A stretch of 64,000 nt of DNA from Azorinus chamasolen (GCA_963576725.1 OY755252.1:28205895-28269894); one strand, 5' to 3'. Counted from the first letter of the stretch, positions 26,886 through 35,945 are shown. Notes: a model not told the origin generated them from the sequence alone. Numbers and translations are program-made.

Positions 26886-27313
26886 ACATGTATGTAAACT
26901 TTCTACGAAAACTTGGTGTTTAGGAGGATTTGATGATCTTGTTGCTCCGGTAGTAAGTTAAAACTTATTAATGGTGACCTTTATTCTAATAAAAACATGA
27001 CACCGATAAAGGCAAACAACCTCCGTCAAAATTCTAACGATTTACCAATCAGTGTATCTATATTTAATCGAACTGACGTCTTAATCAATAAAGTCTTACA
27101 TGTGTTTTGAATACGATTGTAAATACACGCCGCTGTTAACCACAGTTCGAAATGTTGATGTTTAAACAGAGCAGACTGTATCACGTAAAAGGTTAAGATG
27201 TTACATATTTTTTTTTATAACGAAACATTAATTATTGTCCGCTTAAAAGCTATTATGTTTACCCAGATGTTTAATAAATCTTCTTTCTGGTTAATTACAT
27301 GTAATAGCAAATG
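26886..27313. other. Mostly unique non-coding stretch
   Basis: A short T1 trace (AAACAGAGCAGACTG, then GTAAAAGGTTAAG) is seen at 27163-27196. Nothing else recognised. Confidence 0.4.
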
Positions 27314-27529
27314 TTGACCCTTTGAATGTGGGACACACATGTGCTGCCATTTGCAAGCAGTGCAAACCAAGATCAGAGGGCTCCTAGAGGAGCCCTCTGA
27401 TCTTGGATCTGCACTGTTTGTCATTTAAAATCCTTCCGCAAGTTTAAGTCTGTCATGCTGAGTGAACTCTATAGGTGACCACGTTAGGGCTACTCCACTC
27501 TGATAATTATTTCAGCATTAAAGGGCTAA
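27314..27529 (+). mobile_element. T8 MITE, reference copy
   Basis: 216 bp. TTGA at left, CTAA at right; ends CCCTTTGAATGTGGG and CATTAAAGGG. Stem GCAAGCAGTGCAAACC to GGATCTGCACTGTTTG, tip GAGGGCTCCTAGAGGAGCCCTC. In this copy AAGATC and GATCTT pair fully. Confidence 0.85.
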
Positions 27530-27615
27530 GCGCAATAGAAAGGACGAGTCAACATCTAATAAACTGCTGTACAAATTCTGATATCTGGTTAGAGTTGATT
27601 CACTGAATTACTATA

Positions 27616-27818
27616 CAGTAGAGCCTGTATTAAGCAGCCATACAACGATGTCTAATTGTGGATCTGTAAGGCATGTGTTAGCTCAATGCAGGTCAGAAGT
27701 AATGCAGAAAGCTCCTATAGGAGCTTTCTGCAATACTTTTGTCCTGCATTAAGCAACCGCCTGCTTTTAAGACTACAGTGTCCAATAAATGAATGACAGC
27801 TTAGGACTGTCTCTTCTG
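27616..27818 (+). mobile_element. A4 MITE, complete
   Basis: 203 bp. Starts CAGTAGAGCCTGTATTAAGC, ends CTTAGGACTGTCTCTTCTG. Near-perfect stem with tip GCTCCTATAGGAGC. Confidence 0.87.
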
Positions 27819-27892
27819 TACATCGTGATTGTATGAATAACAGGAGCACAGATCATTACTCAGAAATTGATACAGACGGAGGATATGGGTAT

Positions 27893-28035
27893 TTAATCCT
27901 TTGAAAGCCGGACTGGTATGCGCTGACATTTACAAACAGTGTAAACCGAGATCAGAGTACTTCTATATGAGCCCTCTGACCAGGGTCTCCACTGTGTGCT
28001 ATTACAAATCATCTAGCAAGTTTTAACCATTCATA
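27893..28035 (+). mobile_element. T8-T1 chimera
   Basis: Left is T8 (TTAATCCTTTGAAAGCCGG, ACAAACAGTGTAAACCGAG). Right of the stem it changes to T1 (GTGTGCTATTACAAATCATC). The switch occurs in the CTGTTTGC-like end of the stem, which both families share. Confidence 0.6.
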
Positions 28036-28204
28036 CTATGTGGAATGTATAGAAAAGCAATGATGGGCAATTTCAATCTGACAATTAAGCTTAAAAAGGG
28101 CAGTAAAACCTCTCTATAATGGCCAATAAATTGTGATAATTAGTTTGTATATAGGGCAGGTGGCTGCTTAAAGCAAGGTGAAAGTAAAACAGAACGCTCC
28201 TATA

Positions 28205-28573
28205 TTCAAATTCAAATTCAAATTCACTTTATTTCTCTCAGTTCACATTACATGAATACATGAGGATATATAAATATTAATACAACAAGAGGCTCTGTTT
28301 AATTGAGAAGAGCATGACAGTAATAAATCAGTACAGAAAAAGAGGAAATGTATAATTTCCGAATTTATCATGGAAAAGTCACGTCGAATATAAATAAGCG
28401 AGTTTCCTTTTATGAATGACAATCAGTTTGGATTCTGATCCGACATCCCATTACGCGTTGTTTGATCTGGATCTTAAATGTTTGCGAACGTCAATGCCGT
28501 CGTACCTGGCACAAAAGGGGTTAATCTGTCCGTTATTATTATGTATGAGGAGAACAGTTACAGCATATATACA
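28205..28573 (-). mobile_element. Retroposon-like insert at the hairpin tip
   Basis: Starts with four copies of TTCAAA followed by CACTTTATTTCTCTCAG. Read on the reverse strand this is a tail of TTTGAA repeats, as at the 3' end of some LINE and SINE elements. The right part (from about 28400) carries a worn T2-like stretch (CAGTTTGGATTCTGATCCG, GTTTGATCTGGATC). No reverse transcriptase is seen. Confidence 0.55.
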
Positions 28574-28593
28574 TGTAGGAGCGTTCTGTTTTA

Positions 28594-28805
28594 CAGTAAA
28601 CCCTCTCTCTATAACGGCCACTAAATTACATCAAGTATTTTGTGTTGAAGGCAGGTGGCAGCTTAAAGCAAGGTGAAAGTAAAACAGAACGCTCCTATAG
28701 GAGCGTTCTGTTTTACTTTCACCTTGCTTTAAGCAGCCACCTGCCCTAAATATCAACTTCATGTAATTAACACAATTTAGTGGCCGTTATAGAGAGATTT
28801 AACTG
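28594..28805 (-). mobile_element. A1 MITE nested in A1
   Basis: 212 bp. Starts CAGTAAACCCTCTCTCTATA, ends TATAGAGAGATTTAACTG, TA on both sides. Perfect stem. It sits in the GTTTTACTTTCACC segment of the outer A1 right arm. Confidence 0.9.
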
Positions 28806-28936
28806 TACTTTAACATTGCTTTAAGCAGCCACCTGCCTTTAACACAAAATGTTTCATGTGATTTAGTGACCGTTATAGAGAGTTTTTACTGTGTTTATGA
28901 AATGAGTGGTAAACCTGAGAATAATGGTACGTTGTG

Positions 28937-29370
28937 ATATAACCCTATGCCTTATGAATATTAATGTAAGAAATAATAACATCCTCTAAGAACTGTCTGA
29001 TCAGGGTCTGCTCTGTTTGCTTATGGTATAATATAGATCTGATTCTACAGTTTCTGCCTGAGCCAAAATGTCAAGTTTCCATGTGCCATTATTAAGAGAA
29101 TAGTCTAATTAATGTCAATGATGTCATTATTTCTTATATGAATATTTAACTCATTTGCTCCCACGATCCCATATATGGGACGTAGGCAAACAGTGTAGAC
29201 TCTGATCAGAGTATATACACTGTTTGCTGATAGGAATTTCAATATAACACAAAACGAAATTAAAAATTTAGGCCAGGCACCCCTTAGATAAAAAAAATGG
29301 ACTAATCCAATATAATTATAAACATGGAAGAATCCACCTGGAGCAAGTGGGTTGATAGGAAAAGGGTTAA
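28937..29370. mobile_element. T1 with mirrored ends, split by T6
   Basis: The left border carries the T1 right-end sequence in reverse (ATGAATATTAATGTAAG) while the right half is also a normal T1 right half (ATGTCATTATTTCTTATATG). The two right ends flank a half stem (AAGAACTGTCTGATCAGGG). After the T6 copy it ends TAGGAAAAGGGTTAA. Confidence 0.65.
29146..29355 (+). mobile_element. T6 MITE nested in T1
   Basis: 210 bp, TTAA at left and TTGA at right. Ends CTCATTTGCTCCCACG and GGAGCAAGTGGG. The stem is short (GCAAACAGTGTAGACTCTG to ACACTGTTTGC). A second small palindrome CCCATATATGGG lies next to the left end. Confidence 0.82.
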
Positions 29371-29404
29371 ACATCATTGATTAGCTATGTAGACATGTGC
29401 AACG

Positions 29405-29567
29405 TGGACCTGTTCTGTTTGATTCTGGTATCATATAGATCTATACCTCTACTGTGTCGGCTATTGTATACAAGATTCCTTTGTACGTGATGCAATTTTA
29501 CAAATTCGGTTTGATTAATATAAATAGTGTCATTATTTCCTACATGAATATACATGGGATAAACGGT
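29405..29567 (+). mobile_element. T1 right part, worn
   Basis: GACCTGTTCTGTTTGATTC, TCATATAGATCTATACC, ATTATTTCCTACATGAATAT and GGGATAAACGG. Confidence 0.5.
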
Positions 29568-29612
29568 AAATCTAACTTTGTCTGTTGTTCCCTTTGCAAT
29601 CAGTTACATGTA

Positions 29613-29815
29613 CAGTTAAACCTCTCTATAACGGCCACTAAAGTGTGTTAATTAGTTGATATGTAAGGCAGGTGGCTGCTTAAAGCAAAGTGAAAGTAAA
29701 ACAGAACGCTCCTGTAGGAGCGTTCTGTTTTACTTTCACCTTGCTTTAAGCTGCCACCTGATTCAACACAAAATACTTGATTTAATTTAGTGGCCGTTAT
29801 AGAGAGGTTATACTG
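29613..29815 (+). mobile_element. A1 MITE, complete
   Basis: 203 bp. CAGTTAAACCTCTCTATAAC to TATAGAGAGGTTATACTG. Tip CGCTCCTGTAGGAGCG; the stem otherwise pairs fully. Confidence 0.9.
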
Positions 29816-29951
29816 TATTGTCTTTCCAATCTGTTATTGTGACTTAAGGGAAATTGCCACCAAAGTACTTTCCTAGGGGACCCGTGTGTAAATCCAATTT
29901 TCTTCAGTTACAAGTACAGTTAATTGCAATTCTCTTTTGTTCAAATTACTC

Positions 29952-30146
29952 TTAACCCTTACAGTCCTCGGCACGAGTCACAAATGGCCTTTACAAACAG
30001 TGTAGACCCAGATGAGAGGGATCTCAGCAGGATTTTCACTGTTTGTTACATTACACTTTTCTTTAAAACATCCCTAAATATTCGCCATAAGCTTGACCTA
30101 TTTAAATTCAGGAATAGTCCATTTGAAAATTGCGTTGTAAGGGTTA
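29952..30146 (+). mobile_element. T7 MITE, reference copy
   Basis: 195 bp between TTAA copies. Ends CCCTTACAGTCCTCGG and TTGCGTTGTAAGGG. Stem ACAAACAGTGTAGACCC to TTTTCACTGTTTGT with a shortened tip (GAGAGGGATCTCAGC). Confidence 0.87.
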
Positions 30147-30164
30147 ACCCTCTCTTAACTTTTA

Positions 30165-30368
30165 CAGTAACACCTCTCTATTATGGCCACTTTATTGTGT
30201 AAATTAGTTGGTATTTAGGGCAGGTGGCTACTTAAAGCAAGGTGAAAGTAAAACAGAATGCCGCTATAGGGGCGTTCTGTTTTACTTCCACCTTGCTTTA
30301 AGCAGCCACTTGCCTTTAACACTAAATACTTGATGCTATTTAGTGGCCGTTATAGAGAGGTTTTACTG
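30165..30368 (+). mobile_element. A1 MITE, complete
   Basis: 204 bp. CAGTAACACCTCTCTATTAT to TATAGAGAGGTTTTACTG. The tip has changed on both sides (ATGCCGCTATAGGGGCGT). Confidence 0.87.
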
Positions 30369-30519
30369 TACTTGATATAAACACCGCTTCACGCTTTTCA
30401 GAATTATCTCCCCCTTGAACTTTGAGTACTTTTACTAGTTTTGGCATTAAGTAAGGGTAGTTTGTGTCGCGACCTCTTTCATGAATTTGAAAGTTATTGG
30501 ATTGATATTTGCCATACAT

Positions 30520-30985
30520 AATAACCAAGCCATTGCAAACAGAGTAGACCCAGATCAAACGCATTGGCTTTTGAAAGTATAGTTAAACTTCGATATCTCG
30601 AACTCGGATAACTCGAACTTCCGGATAACTCGAACAAAACCTTCAGTCTTTCCAAAACTTACAATACAGACTTGCTCTAAAAGCTATCGCTACATATATC
30701 TAGAAACACATGTGACAGCTTGATACAGGGTCTAAAGTAATGATGAAATCTCCTACAAGAGCATTCAGCATTACTTTAGATCTGCATTAAGCTGTGGCCC
30801 TGAGAAATTATTCAGATTAGAAATCGGATGACTCGAACTTCTGCTAATTTGTATGGTCCCTTGAAGTTCGAGTTATCGAAGTTCAACTGTATATAGACCG
30901 GATTCTACTGTTTATGCCAAGGTAAAAATACCCTATGTTCATGTACCGTTATAAAAATATGAACATTGAACAAGTAAAGGGTTAA
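30520..30985 (+). mobile_element. T1 MITE split by A5
   Basis: Left part GCAAACAGAGTAGACCCAGA (30537 onward), then the A5 copy, then TATAGACCGGATTCTACTG, ACCGTTATAAAAATATG and AAGTAAAGGGTTAA. The right arm of the stem is lost. Confidence 0.72.
30580..30889 (+). mobile_element. A5 MITE nested in T1
   Basis: 310 bp. TAGTTAAACTTCGATATCTC at left, GAGTTATCGAAGTTCAACTG at right. The ends contain short repeats of GATAACTCGAACTTC. Central hairpin from CAGCTTGATACAGGGTCTAA to AGATCTGCATTAAGCTG with a worn tip. Confidence 0.82.
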
Positions 30986-31009
30986 GAGGATTTTCAAGCT
31001 AGTGTCAAT

Positions 31010-31085
31010 GTCGGTCTTTATAATATGTGACAGTTTAATGCAGGGTGCAATGCATGCAGAAAGCTCCTCTGAGAAATTACTGAAT
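31010..31085 (+). mobile_element. Class A fragment
   Basis: GACAGTTTAATGCAGGGTGC, AATGCATGCAGAAAGCTCC. Left arm only. Confidence 0.45.
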
Positions 31086-31109
31086 ACCATGTCACCTTTC
31101 ATTAACAAT

Positions 31110-31280
31110 TTTCCTAGTATAAGCGCATTTGGCGCATTTGTAAACACAGTAGACCCAGATCAGACGGCTCCTAGTAGACCCAGATCAGACGGCTCCTAGT
31201 AGACCCAGATCAGACGGCTCCTAGGGGGTCTGCTCAGCTTGCTTATGGAATAATATACATGTAGGTCTGATTCTGCAGTT
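31110..31280 (+). mobile_element. T1 MITE with triplicated left arm
   Basis: TATAAGCGCATTTGGCGCAT at left, three tandem 25-bp copies of the left stem arm, then GGGTCTGCTCAGCTTGC and AATAATATACATG. It ends at the next T1. Confidence 0.78.
31148..31222. repeat. 25-bp x 3 tandem repeat in a T1 stem
   Basis: Three identical units AGTAGACCCAGATCAGACGG+CTCCT at 31148, 31173 and 31198. Confidence 0.93.
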
Positions 31281-31495
31281 TTAACCCTTACTTAACGGAT
31301 ACGCCTGTTAACGCATTTGCAATCAGTGTAGACCCAGATCAAAGGGTTTCCTTGGCAAGGTCTGCTCTGTTTGCCAATGGTACTTGTATAATATAGATCC
31401 GATTCTACAGTTTTTGTCATCGTCAAGCATTCCCGCTTTCATGATGACATTTTAAAAATTAAGATAATTAATATTCATGCATTTACTAAGGTAAA
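31281..31495 (+). mobile_element. T1 MITE, worn
   Basis: TTAACCCTTACTTAACGGAT at left; GCAATCAGTGTAGACCCAG; the tip is replaced by AAAGGGTTTCCTTGGC; right half ATATAGATCCGATTCTACAG and TAATATTCATGC. Confidence 0.68.
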
Positions 31496-31517
31496 ATGTT
31501 ACATGGATTTTCAGGTA

Positions 31518-31725
31518 CAGTAGAACCTCTCTATAACGACCACTAGATTGTGTTAATTAGTTGGTTATTAGGACAGGTGACTGCTTAAAGCAAGGTGGAA
31601 GTAAAACAGAACGCTCCTATAGAAGTGTTCTGTTTTACGTTCACCTTGCTTTAAGCAGTCACATGCATGCCTTTAACACAAAATACTTGATGTAATTTAG
31701 TGGCCGTTATAGAGAGGTTTTGCTG
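31518..31725 (+). mobile_element. A1 MITE, complete
   Basis: 208 bp. CAGTAGAACCTCTCTATAAC to TATAGAGAGGTTTTGCTG. Right arm has a short ATGC duplication (CACATGCATGCC). Confidence 0.87.
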
Positions 31726-31740
31726 TATCTAATCCACATA

Positions 31741-31850
31741 CAGTAGAGCCTTCGTAAGCGGTCATTCATTTATTGAACATTGGAGTCTTACAGAAGCAGG
31801 TGGTTGCTTAATATATGGCAAAACAAAATGCAGTAGGCTCCTAAAAGAAT
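31741..31850 (+). mobile_element. A4 left half
   Basis: CAGTAGAGCCTTCGTAAGCG, CAGGTGGTTGCTTAATAT and GTAGGCTCCTAAAAG. It ends at the hairpin tip, the same break point as in the A1 half at 18338. Confidence 0.7.
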
Positions 31851-31859
31851 GTTTAAGTA

Positions 31860-32060
31860 TGTTTCAGAAAAGCAAGATTCTGTCAAAAAGTGATGTTACC
31901 CGTTACATCAGAAAATCTAGATCTGCTTTTGATATCTAAGTTTGCTTCAGAAAACATAGATGTTTGTCAGAAAATTAAGGTCCGTATTAGAACATTGCTG
32001 AAAGCGTCAGGAAATCTTTAGAAATTTTAAAGTATTTAAAGAAATTTAAAGAAATTAGAA
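31860..32060. repeat. Degenerate TCAGAAAATCTAGAT repeat
   Basis: Imperfect repetition of TCAGAAAA followed by CTAGATCTG or similar, continuing at 32450-32510 (GTCAGAAAATCTGG) after the A3 insertion. The unit is about 30-45 bp. Confidence 0.4.
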
Positions 32061-32064
32061 AGTA

Positions 32065-32447
32065 CGGTAAAACCTCTCTAAACCGGAATTCTAGCAAAGA
32101 CGAATTTAGATACTTTTAGGCATGTGTCTGCTAGAGGGGTTATTTGCATGTCTTTCACCCGGTATGAAACTGTCACCTGTCCTAGCCCATTCCCTCATAG
32201 GCTATTATTAGATCCAACCACATTGAATAAATCTACCGAAAAGGAGCATTAACTAGAGAAAAGGGAAACTTTTAGAATTTCGTTGTTTAAAACTATTGTG
32301 ATAAATAGAGCATCTATTTATCACAATGGTTTCAACACGTGACGTTTGCGTGACGTTTGCAGAGGCGTCAAATGCGTCAATATGAGGAAATGGGTTAAAG
32401 AACGATATTGATATTTATTCGAAATTCCAGTTTAGAGGATTTTATTG
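32065..32447 (+). mobile_element. A3 MITE split by T5
   Basis: CGGTAAAACCTCTCTAAACC to CCAGTTTAGAGGATTTTATTG (last 20: CAGTTTAGAGGATTTTATTG). Left arm CATGTGTCTGCTAGAGGGG is worn. Confidence 0.75.
32182..32398 (-). mobile_element. T5 MITE nested in A3
   Basis: Left border CTAG, right TTAA. CCCATTCCCTCATAGGC to CAATATGAGGAAATGGG. The hairpin is shortened to ATTGTGATAAATAGAGC and ATTTATCACAAT. Confidence 0.82.
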
Positions 32448-32449
32448 TG

Positions 32450-32676
32450 TAGGATTGCGTTTGGAAATCTAAGATTGTGTCAGAAAATCTGGTATATTAT
32501 CAGGCAAGCCATCAATAAATAAGAGACGATCCAATGAACGTTTCATTGAACTTGTGTAATGTCATTATACAAGGCTTGATTAGACTTCAGTTGAAACATA
32601 ACTTCAAATTTAAAGATAACGGTAGCATGCCTAATCAACCGAAGGTATTTTTGTTTGTTCAATTTATTTTATCTCT
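32450..32676. other. Non-coding, mostly unique
   Basis: Starts with the second part of the TCAGAAAAT repeat; the rest has no recognised feature. Confidence 0.35.
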
Positions 32677-32893
32677 TTAATGTCTTTTCCTTCATATAAA
32701 AGCCTTTTCACTCAACCGCATACATAGCAGACTCCGGTATCAGCCATCTGATCTTGACAAATAATAGAGCTTACTCTACAGGTACAACCAATACCAAACA
32801 AACCTGTACACATATGCCATTATAAAAAATATCAGCTAATAAATATTCATGTTGCTATTATTCCTTACATGAATAGTTAACAGGGAAATGGAT
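32677..32893 (+). mobile_element. T1 MITE subtype, tip lost
   Basis: TTAATGTCTTTTCCTTCATA, CAGCCATCTGATCTTGAC, ACCAATACCAAACAAACC and AATAAATATTCATG. The middle block matches the copies at 58872 and 63511. Confidence 0.65.
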
Positions 32894-33032
32894 GAGGGAC
32901 TAGTTTGGCGAAATTGGACATTCATCTGGTCAATGATGCTTGCAGCAATAAAAATACTGCAGCTTAATTCTAAATATGCTTATTTTTTTTTCTACTTGAC
33001 TGGGCTTCAGCGAAGGAGCAATAAATTATTTA

Positions 33033-33172
33033 AATACTTTAGTCCATGAATATTCATGCATATTATAATGTCATTATGAATATAAAGACACTTACTTTTT
33101 TTTATAATGACATGTTGACAAGTGACTGTTTGGTTTTGAAGCATTTTAATGTGTATGAGATCTACACTCTTT
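33033..33172 (-). mobile_element. T1 left part, reversed
   Basis: TTAGTCCATGAATATTCATG, TATAATGACATGTTGAC and GTATGAGATCTACACTC. Stem missing. Confidence 0.55.
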
Positions 33173-33257
33173 TGCAGTTGTCTCTTTCGCCCATTCAAAT
33201 TCATAAGGTATTTTCGCCTCAAGCGGGTGGTGTCTAACAGTGTCTGTTCAAGATATA

Positions 33258-33448
33258 CAGTAAAACCTCTCTAAACCGGAATTCTAGTAGAGATTTAGAC
33301 AGGTGGCTGCTTAATACAGGGTGAAAGTCATGCAGAAAGTCTCATCTAGGAGCTTTCTGCATCACCTTCACCCTGCATTAAGCTGCCACCTGTCTCCAAG
33401 ACCGATAGCTATACCACATTTAACGTCCGATTTAGAGAGGTTTTACTG
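33258..33448 (+). mobile_element. A3 MITE, complete
   Basis: 191 bp. CAGTAAAACCTCTCTAAACC to ATTTAGAGAGGTTTTACTG. Stem GGTGGCTGCTTAATACAGGG to CCCTGCATTAAGCTGCCACC; tip GTCTCATCTAGGAGC has two extra bases. Confidence 0.88.
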
Positions 33449-33530
33449 TACATGTTTTGCCATCGTGGTTAACTTTAACCCCCCACTTCATAGAAATATA
33501 TTTTAAAGAACGCCTATTGTAAGCAGAGTA

Positions 33531-33734
33531 CAGTAAAACTCCTCTAAACCGGACATTTAATTTAGCCTAAATTTCGATGTTGGAGACAGGAGGCTGCTTA
33601 ATGTAGGATGAAAGTCACGCAGAAAGCTCCAAGAGGAGTTTTCTGCATGACTTTCACCCTGCATTAAGCCGTCACCTGCCAAAAAGTATCTAAGTTCTTC
33701 TCTTCAAGAATTCCGGTTTATAGGGGTTTTACTG
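33531..33734 (-). mobile_element. A3 MITE, complete, reversed
   Basis: 204 bp. CAGTAAAACTCCTCTAAACC to TTTATAGGGGTTTTACTG. Tip GCTCCAAGAGGAGTTTTC. The two A3 copies form an inverted pair only 82 bp apart. Confidence 0.88.
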
Positions 33735-33780
33735 TAGTAAGTGTGTCCGTATGTCCCGCACATCGTGTGTGTCCAACTCC

Positions 33781-34012
33781 AGGGGCGTAGCTAGCGATGC
33801 GCACTTACGTACGTGTGTAACATCAATGTGAAAGTTGAAGACATTAGTATGGCCAAAATTGAACAAAACTCGAAGGTTAAGTCACGTTTTGAAACCATTG
33901 TGATAAATAGAGCATTTGGTCCTACATGTATAGGAGAAAATGCTCTATATATCACAATGGTTTCAAAGCTACACAATTCTAAATTTTCCCGGAGGAGCAT
34001 GCCCCTGGACTC
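33781..34012 (+). mobile_element. GGGGCGTAGC-type element with a T5 hairpin inside
   Basis: Left AGGGGCGTAGCTAGC, then GACATTAGTATGGCC and AAAATTGAACAAAACTCG; right CTAAATTTTCCCGGAGGAGC and ATGCCCCTGGACTCCTA. The flanks recall a widespread animal repeat that starts GGGGCGTAGC and ends near GCCCCTGGACCCC; this is recognition by eye. Between them is a T5-type stem. Confidence 0.5.
33885..33970. repeat. T5-type hairpin
   Basis: TTTTGAAACCATTGTGATAA on the left, TATCACAATGGTTTCAAA on the right, tip GGTCCTACATGTATAGGAG. Only the core of T5 is present, without CCCATTCCC ends. Confidence 0.8.
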
Positions 34013-34470
34013 CTATATGCACGGTGCGTACATTATATTTGGATTCAGATTTGCTTCTGGATTCCTCAATATCAATAGGAAGATTTACTGTAAACGTTCG
34101 CAGTTGAACAACCTTGTTATGAAGATGTACTTAAAGAAGAGAATTTGCTCTCCAACCATTTTACTAGGGTTGTGGGGTTGTGAAATTTTCTTCACTATAT
34201 AATATATAGTAAAACCTACTTGCTCAAGTTAGAGACAATGCCGTTAGGGCTCATCCGTGTCCTATTGACACAATTTTCTAGTTTTAATTAACTTTTATTC
34301 ATTTCAAAATTCAAACCAGGGTGTCAAACATGTTGAATTTGATACTAAACTTAAAGTTATCACAAACTCAACTGTAACATGATGACTACCGATCGTGTTT
34401 TGCAAGGCAGTGTTGTTGGTTTTTCTTGAAAGCCTAAACAATGTTGTTCATTATATTCTGATAACGGTCG
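34013..34470. other. Mostly unique non-coding stretch
   Basis: A class A left end (TAGTAAAACCTACTTG) at 34207 and a T2b trace (ACCAGGGTGTCAAACATG) near 34316 are visible; nothing else. Confidence 0.4.
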
Positions 34471-34650
34471 ACAAAGCGGCAATTAGTGTAGACCCATATC
34501 AGTAACTTCATTTGAACGCGAGTGCTGACTGTGGTCTAATTTGTTACTCATTAACGATTATTCATCAAGAGAAGAGTAAATTTGTTAATAGACCATTCTC
34601 CCTTCCCTATTAACGGCTGACATTTCAAACACAAAACGGCTGATTGTATA

Positions 34651-34711
34651 CAGTAAACCCTCTCTAAACCGGACGTTAAACTTGGTATAATACAGTCTGT
34701 GAGATAGGTAG
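34651..34711 (-). mobile_element. A3 left-end fragment
   Basis: CAGTAAACCCTCTCTAAACC followed by GGACGTTAAACTTGG. It stops at the TTAA of the next element. Confidence 0.65.
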
Positions 34712-34955
34712 TTAATCCTTTCATTCATATTTATAAACGCGTTTTCGCGCATTTGCAAATATAGTAGACCTAGATCGGACGGCTCCTATAGGAGCTGTCT
34801 GATCAAGGGCTGCTTTGTTTGCTAATTCAATTATAAGGATATGTTTTTTACTTTCTAAAATGGCTGCAATGTTCCACATTCCACATTTCATTCTGTCAAT
34901 GAATATTCAGTAGGTATTAAAATTTGGAACAAACATAGATCTGAGAATGAGTTAA
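34712..34955 (+). mobile_element. T1b MITE, complete
   Basis: 244 bp between TTAA copies. TCCTTTCATTCATATTTATA at left, GATCTGAGAATGAG at right. Stem GCAAATATAGTAGACCTAG with tip GGCTCCTATAGGAGC. Confidence 0.88.
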
Positions 34956-35134
34956 GGTGATTAAAGATATCATAATTAAGTCTGAGGGATAGTATGTTTT
35001 AGGGTGTGCAATATATCTTCTATCTGTCTATGTATAGGAATACGTGTAAAGTTAATAAAATATTCAAAGTGAGCATTACTGACGTACATGCGTATACATG
35101 TATTAGCTTTTATTATGCTATCACGGCCTGTTTC

Positions 35135-35300
35135 CCATTTGAAAATAGCATTAGTCCTGATGAGACGACGAGTAACTAGGCGCCTCATCAGGATCCAAGC
35201 TGTTTGACACTCGGTCAATAGTTTCTCAAAAGCTTTGTTAAACGCATTCAAACTGCACTATATTCAAATTTTAGCAGACATTTTTGTTGACAGCTGGGAA
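35135..35300 (-). mobile_element. T2b copy, best preserved
   Basis: TAGTCCTGATGAGACGACG, AGTAACTAGGCGCCTCATC, AGGATCCAAGCTGTTTGAC and ACTCGGTCAATAGTTTCTC. The stem tip still pairs in part. Confidence 0.6.
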
Positions 35301-35330
35301 TGGGTTTTCATTTTGCGACATCACATGGTG

Positions 35331-35535
35331 CAGTAGACTATGTCTTAAGCGGCCATTAATTCATTAAATAACGGAGTCGTAAAAAGGAGGTGGTTGCTTA
35401 ATGCAGGGCAAAAGTAATGCAGAAAGCTCCCATAGGAGCTTTCTGTATTACTTTTGACATGCATTAAGCTACCACATGCATTGAAGACCCATATTTAGAC
35501 CTGTTTTTGATGATCGCTTAAGACAGGTTCTTCTG
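35331..35535 (+). mobile_element. A4 MITE, complete
   Basis: 205 bp. CAGTAGACTATGTCTTAAGC to CTTAAGACAGGTTCTTCTG. Tip GCTCCCATAGGAGC. Confidence 0.88.
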
Positions 35536-35552
35536 TATTGTTAAAACAAAGA

Positions 35553-35719
35553 GAGTGCACATTAGACTATCACCATGCAAGTTAAATTTAGTATTCAGAT
35601 ATAATCAGATTACAGAAGCGGGTCTGACAAGCAAAACATTCTCAGCATATAAAGTTACATTATGGGGAACAGAGCTCCTGCCAATTGAATTTAATGGTTT
35701 TGCTATTGAAATGAAGTCA
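35553..35719 (+). repeat. Dispersed repeat Ra, copy 2
   Basis: Partner of 24076-24241. It follows the A4 copy directly; the forward frame across it is a chance frame. Confidence 0.6.
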
Positions 35720-35799
35720 CATGGGGCCTTCTTTCTTAACTTGCTACTCTATAGGATTTAAGGAAACAAGGTGTCTTTTAACTGGCCCATTGCCTAAAA

Positions 35800-35945
35800 C
35801 CGATTGTTTACAGCAACAGGCGAGTCTGTGATTACTTTTGCAAACGGTGTGGATCCAGATGAGACACCGAGTTACTCGGCGTCTCATCAGGATCCAAACT
35901 GTTTGACGCACCACTTGCGATTAAGAGAGGATAATGAAGGACTTT
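35800..35945 (+). mobile_element. T2 MITE, ends worn
   Basis: GCAAACGGTGTGGATCCAG, stem GAGACACCGAGTTACTCGGC, GTCTCATCAGGATCC and AAACTGTTTGACGC. Borders not clear. Confidence 0.75.

Larger units (their letters stand above)
28101..28891 (+). mobile_element. A1 MITE opened by two insertions
   Basis: Left half CAGTAAAACCTCTCTATAAT to CGCTCCTATA (28204). Right half restarts at TGTAGGAGCGTTCTGTTTTA (28574-28593), is interrupted again by a full A1, and ends at TATAGAGAGTTTTTACTG (28891). So the element holds a retroposon-like insert at its hairpin tip and an A1 in its right arm. Confidence 0.8.

Noticed and set aside
33813..34202. 129-codon forward frame
   Set aside because: Covers a T5-type hairpin inside another repeat; no motif and no splice context.
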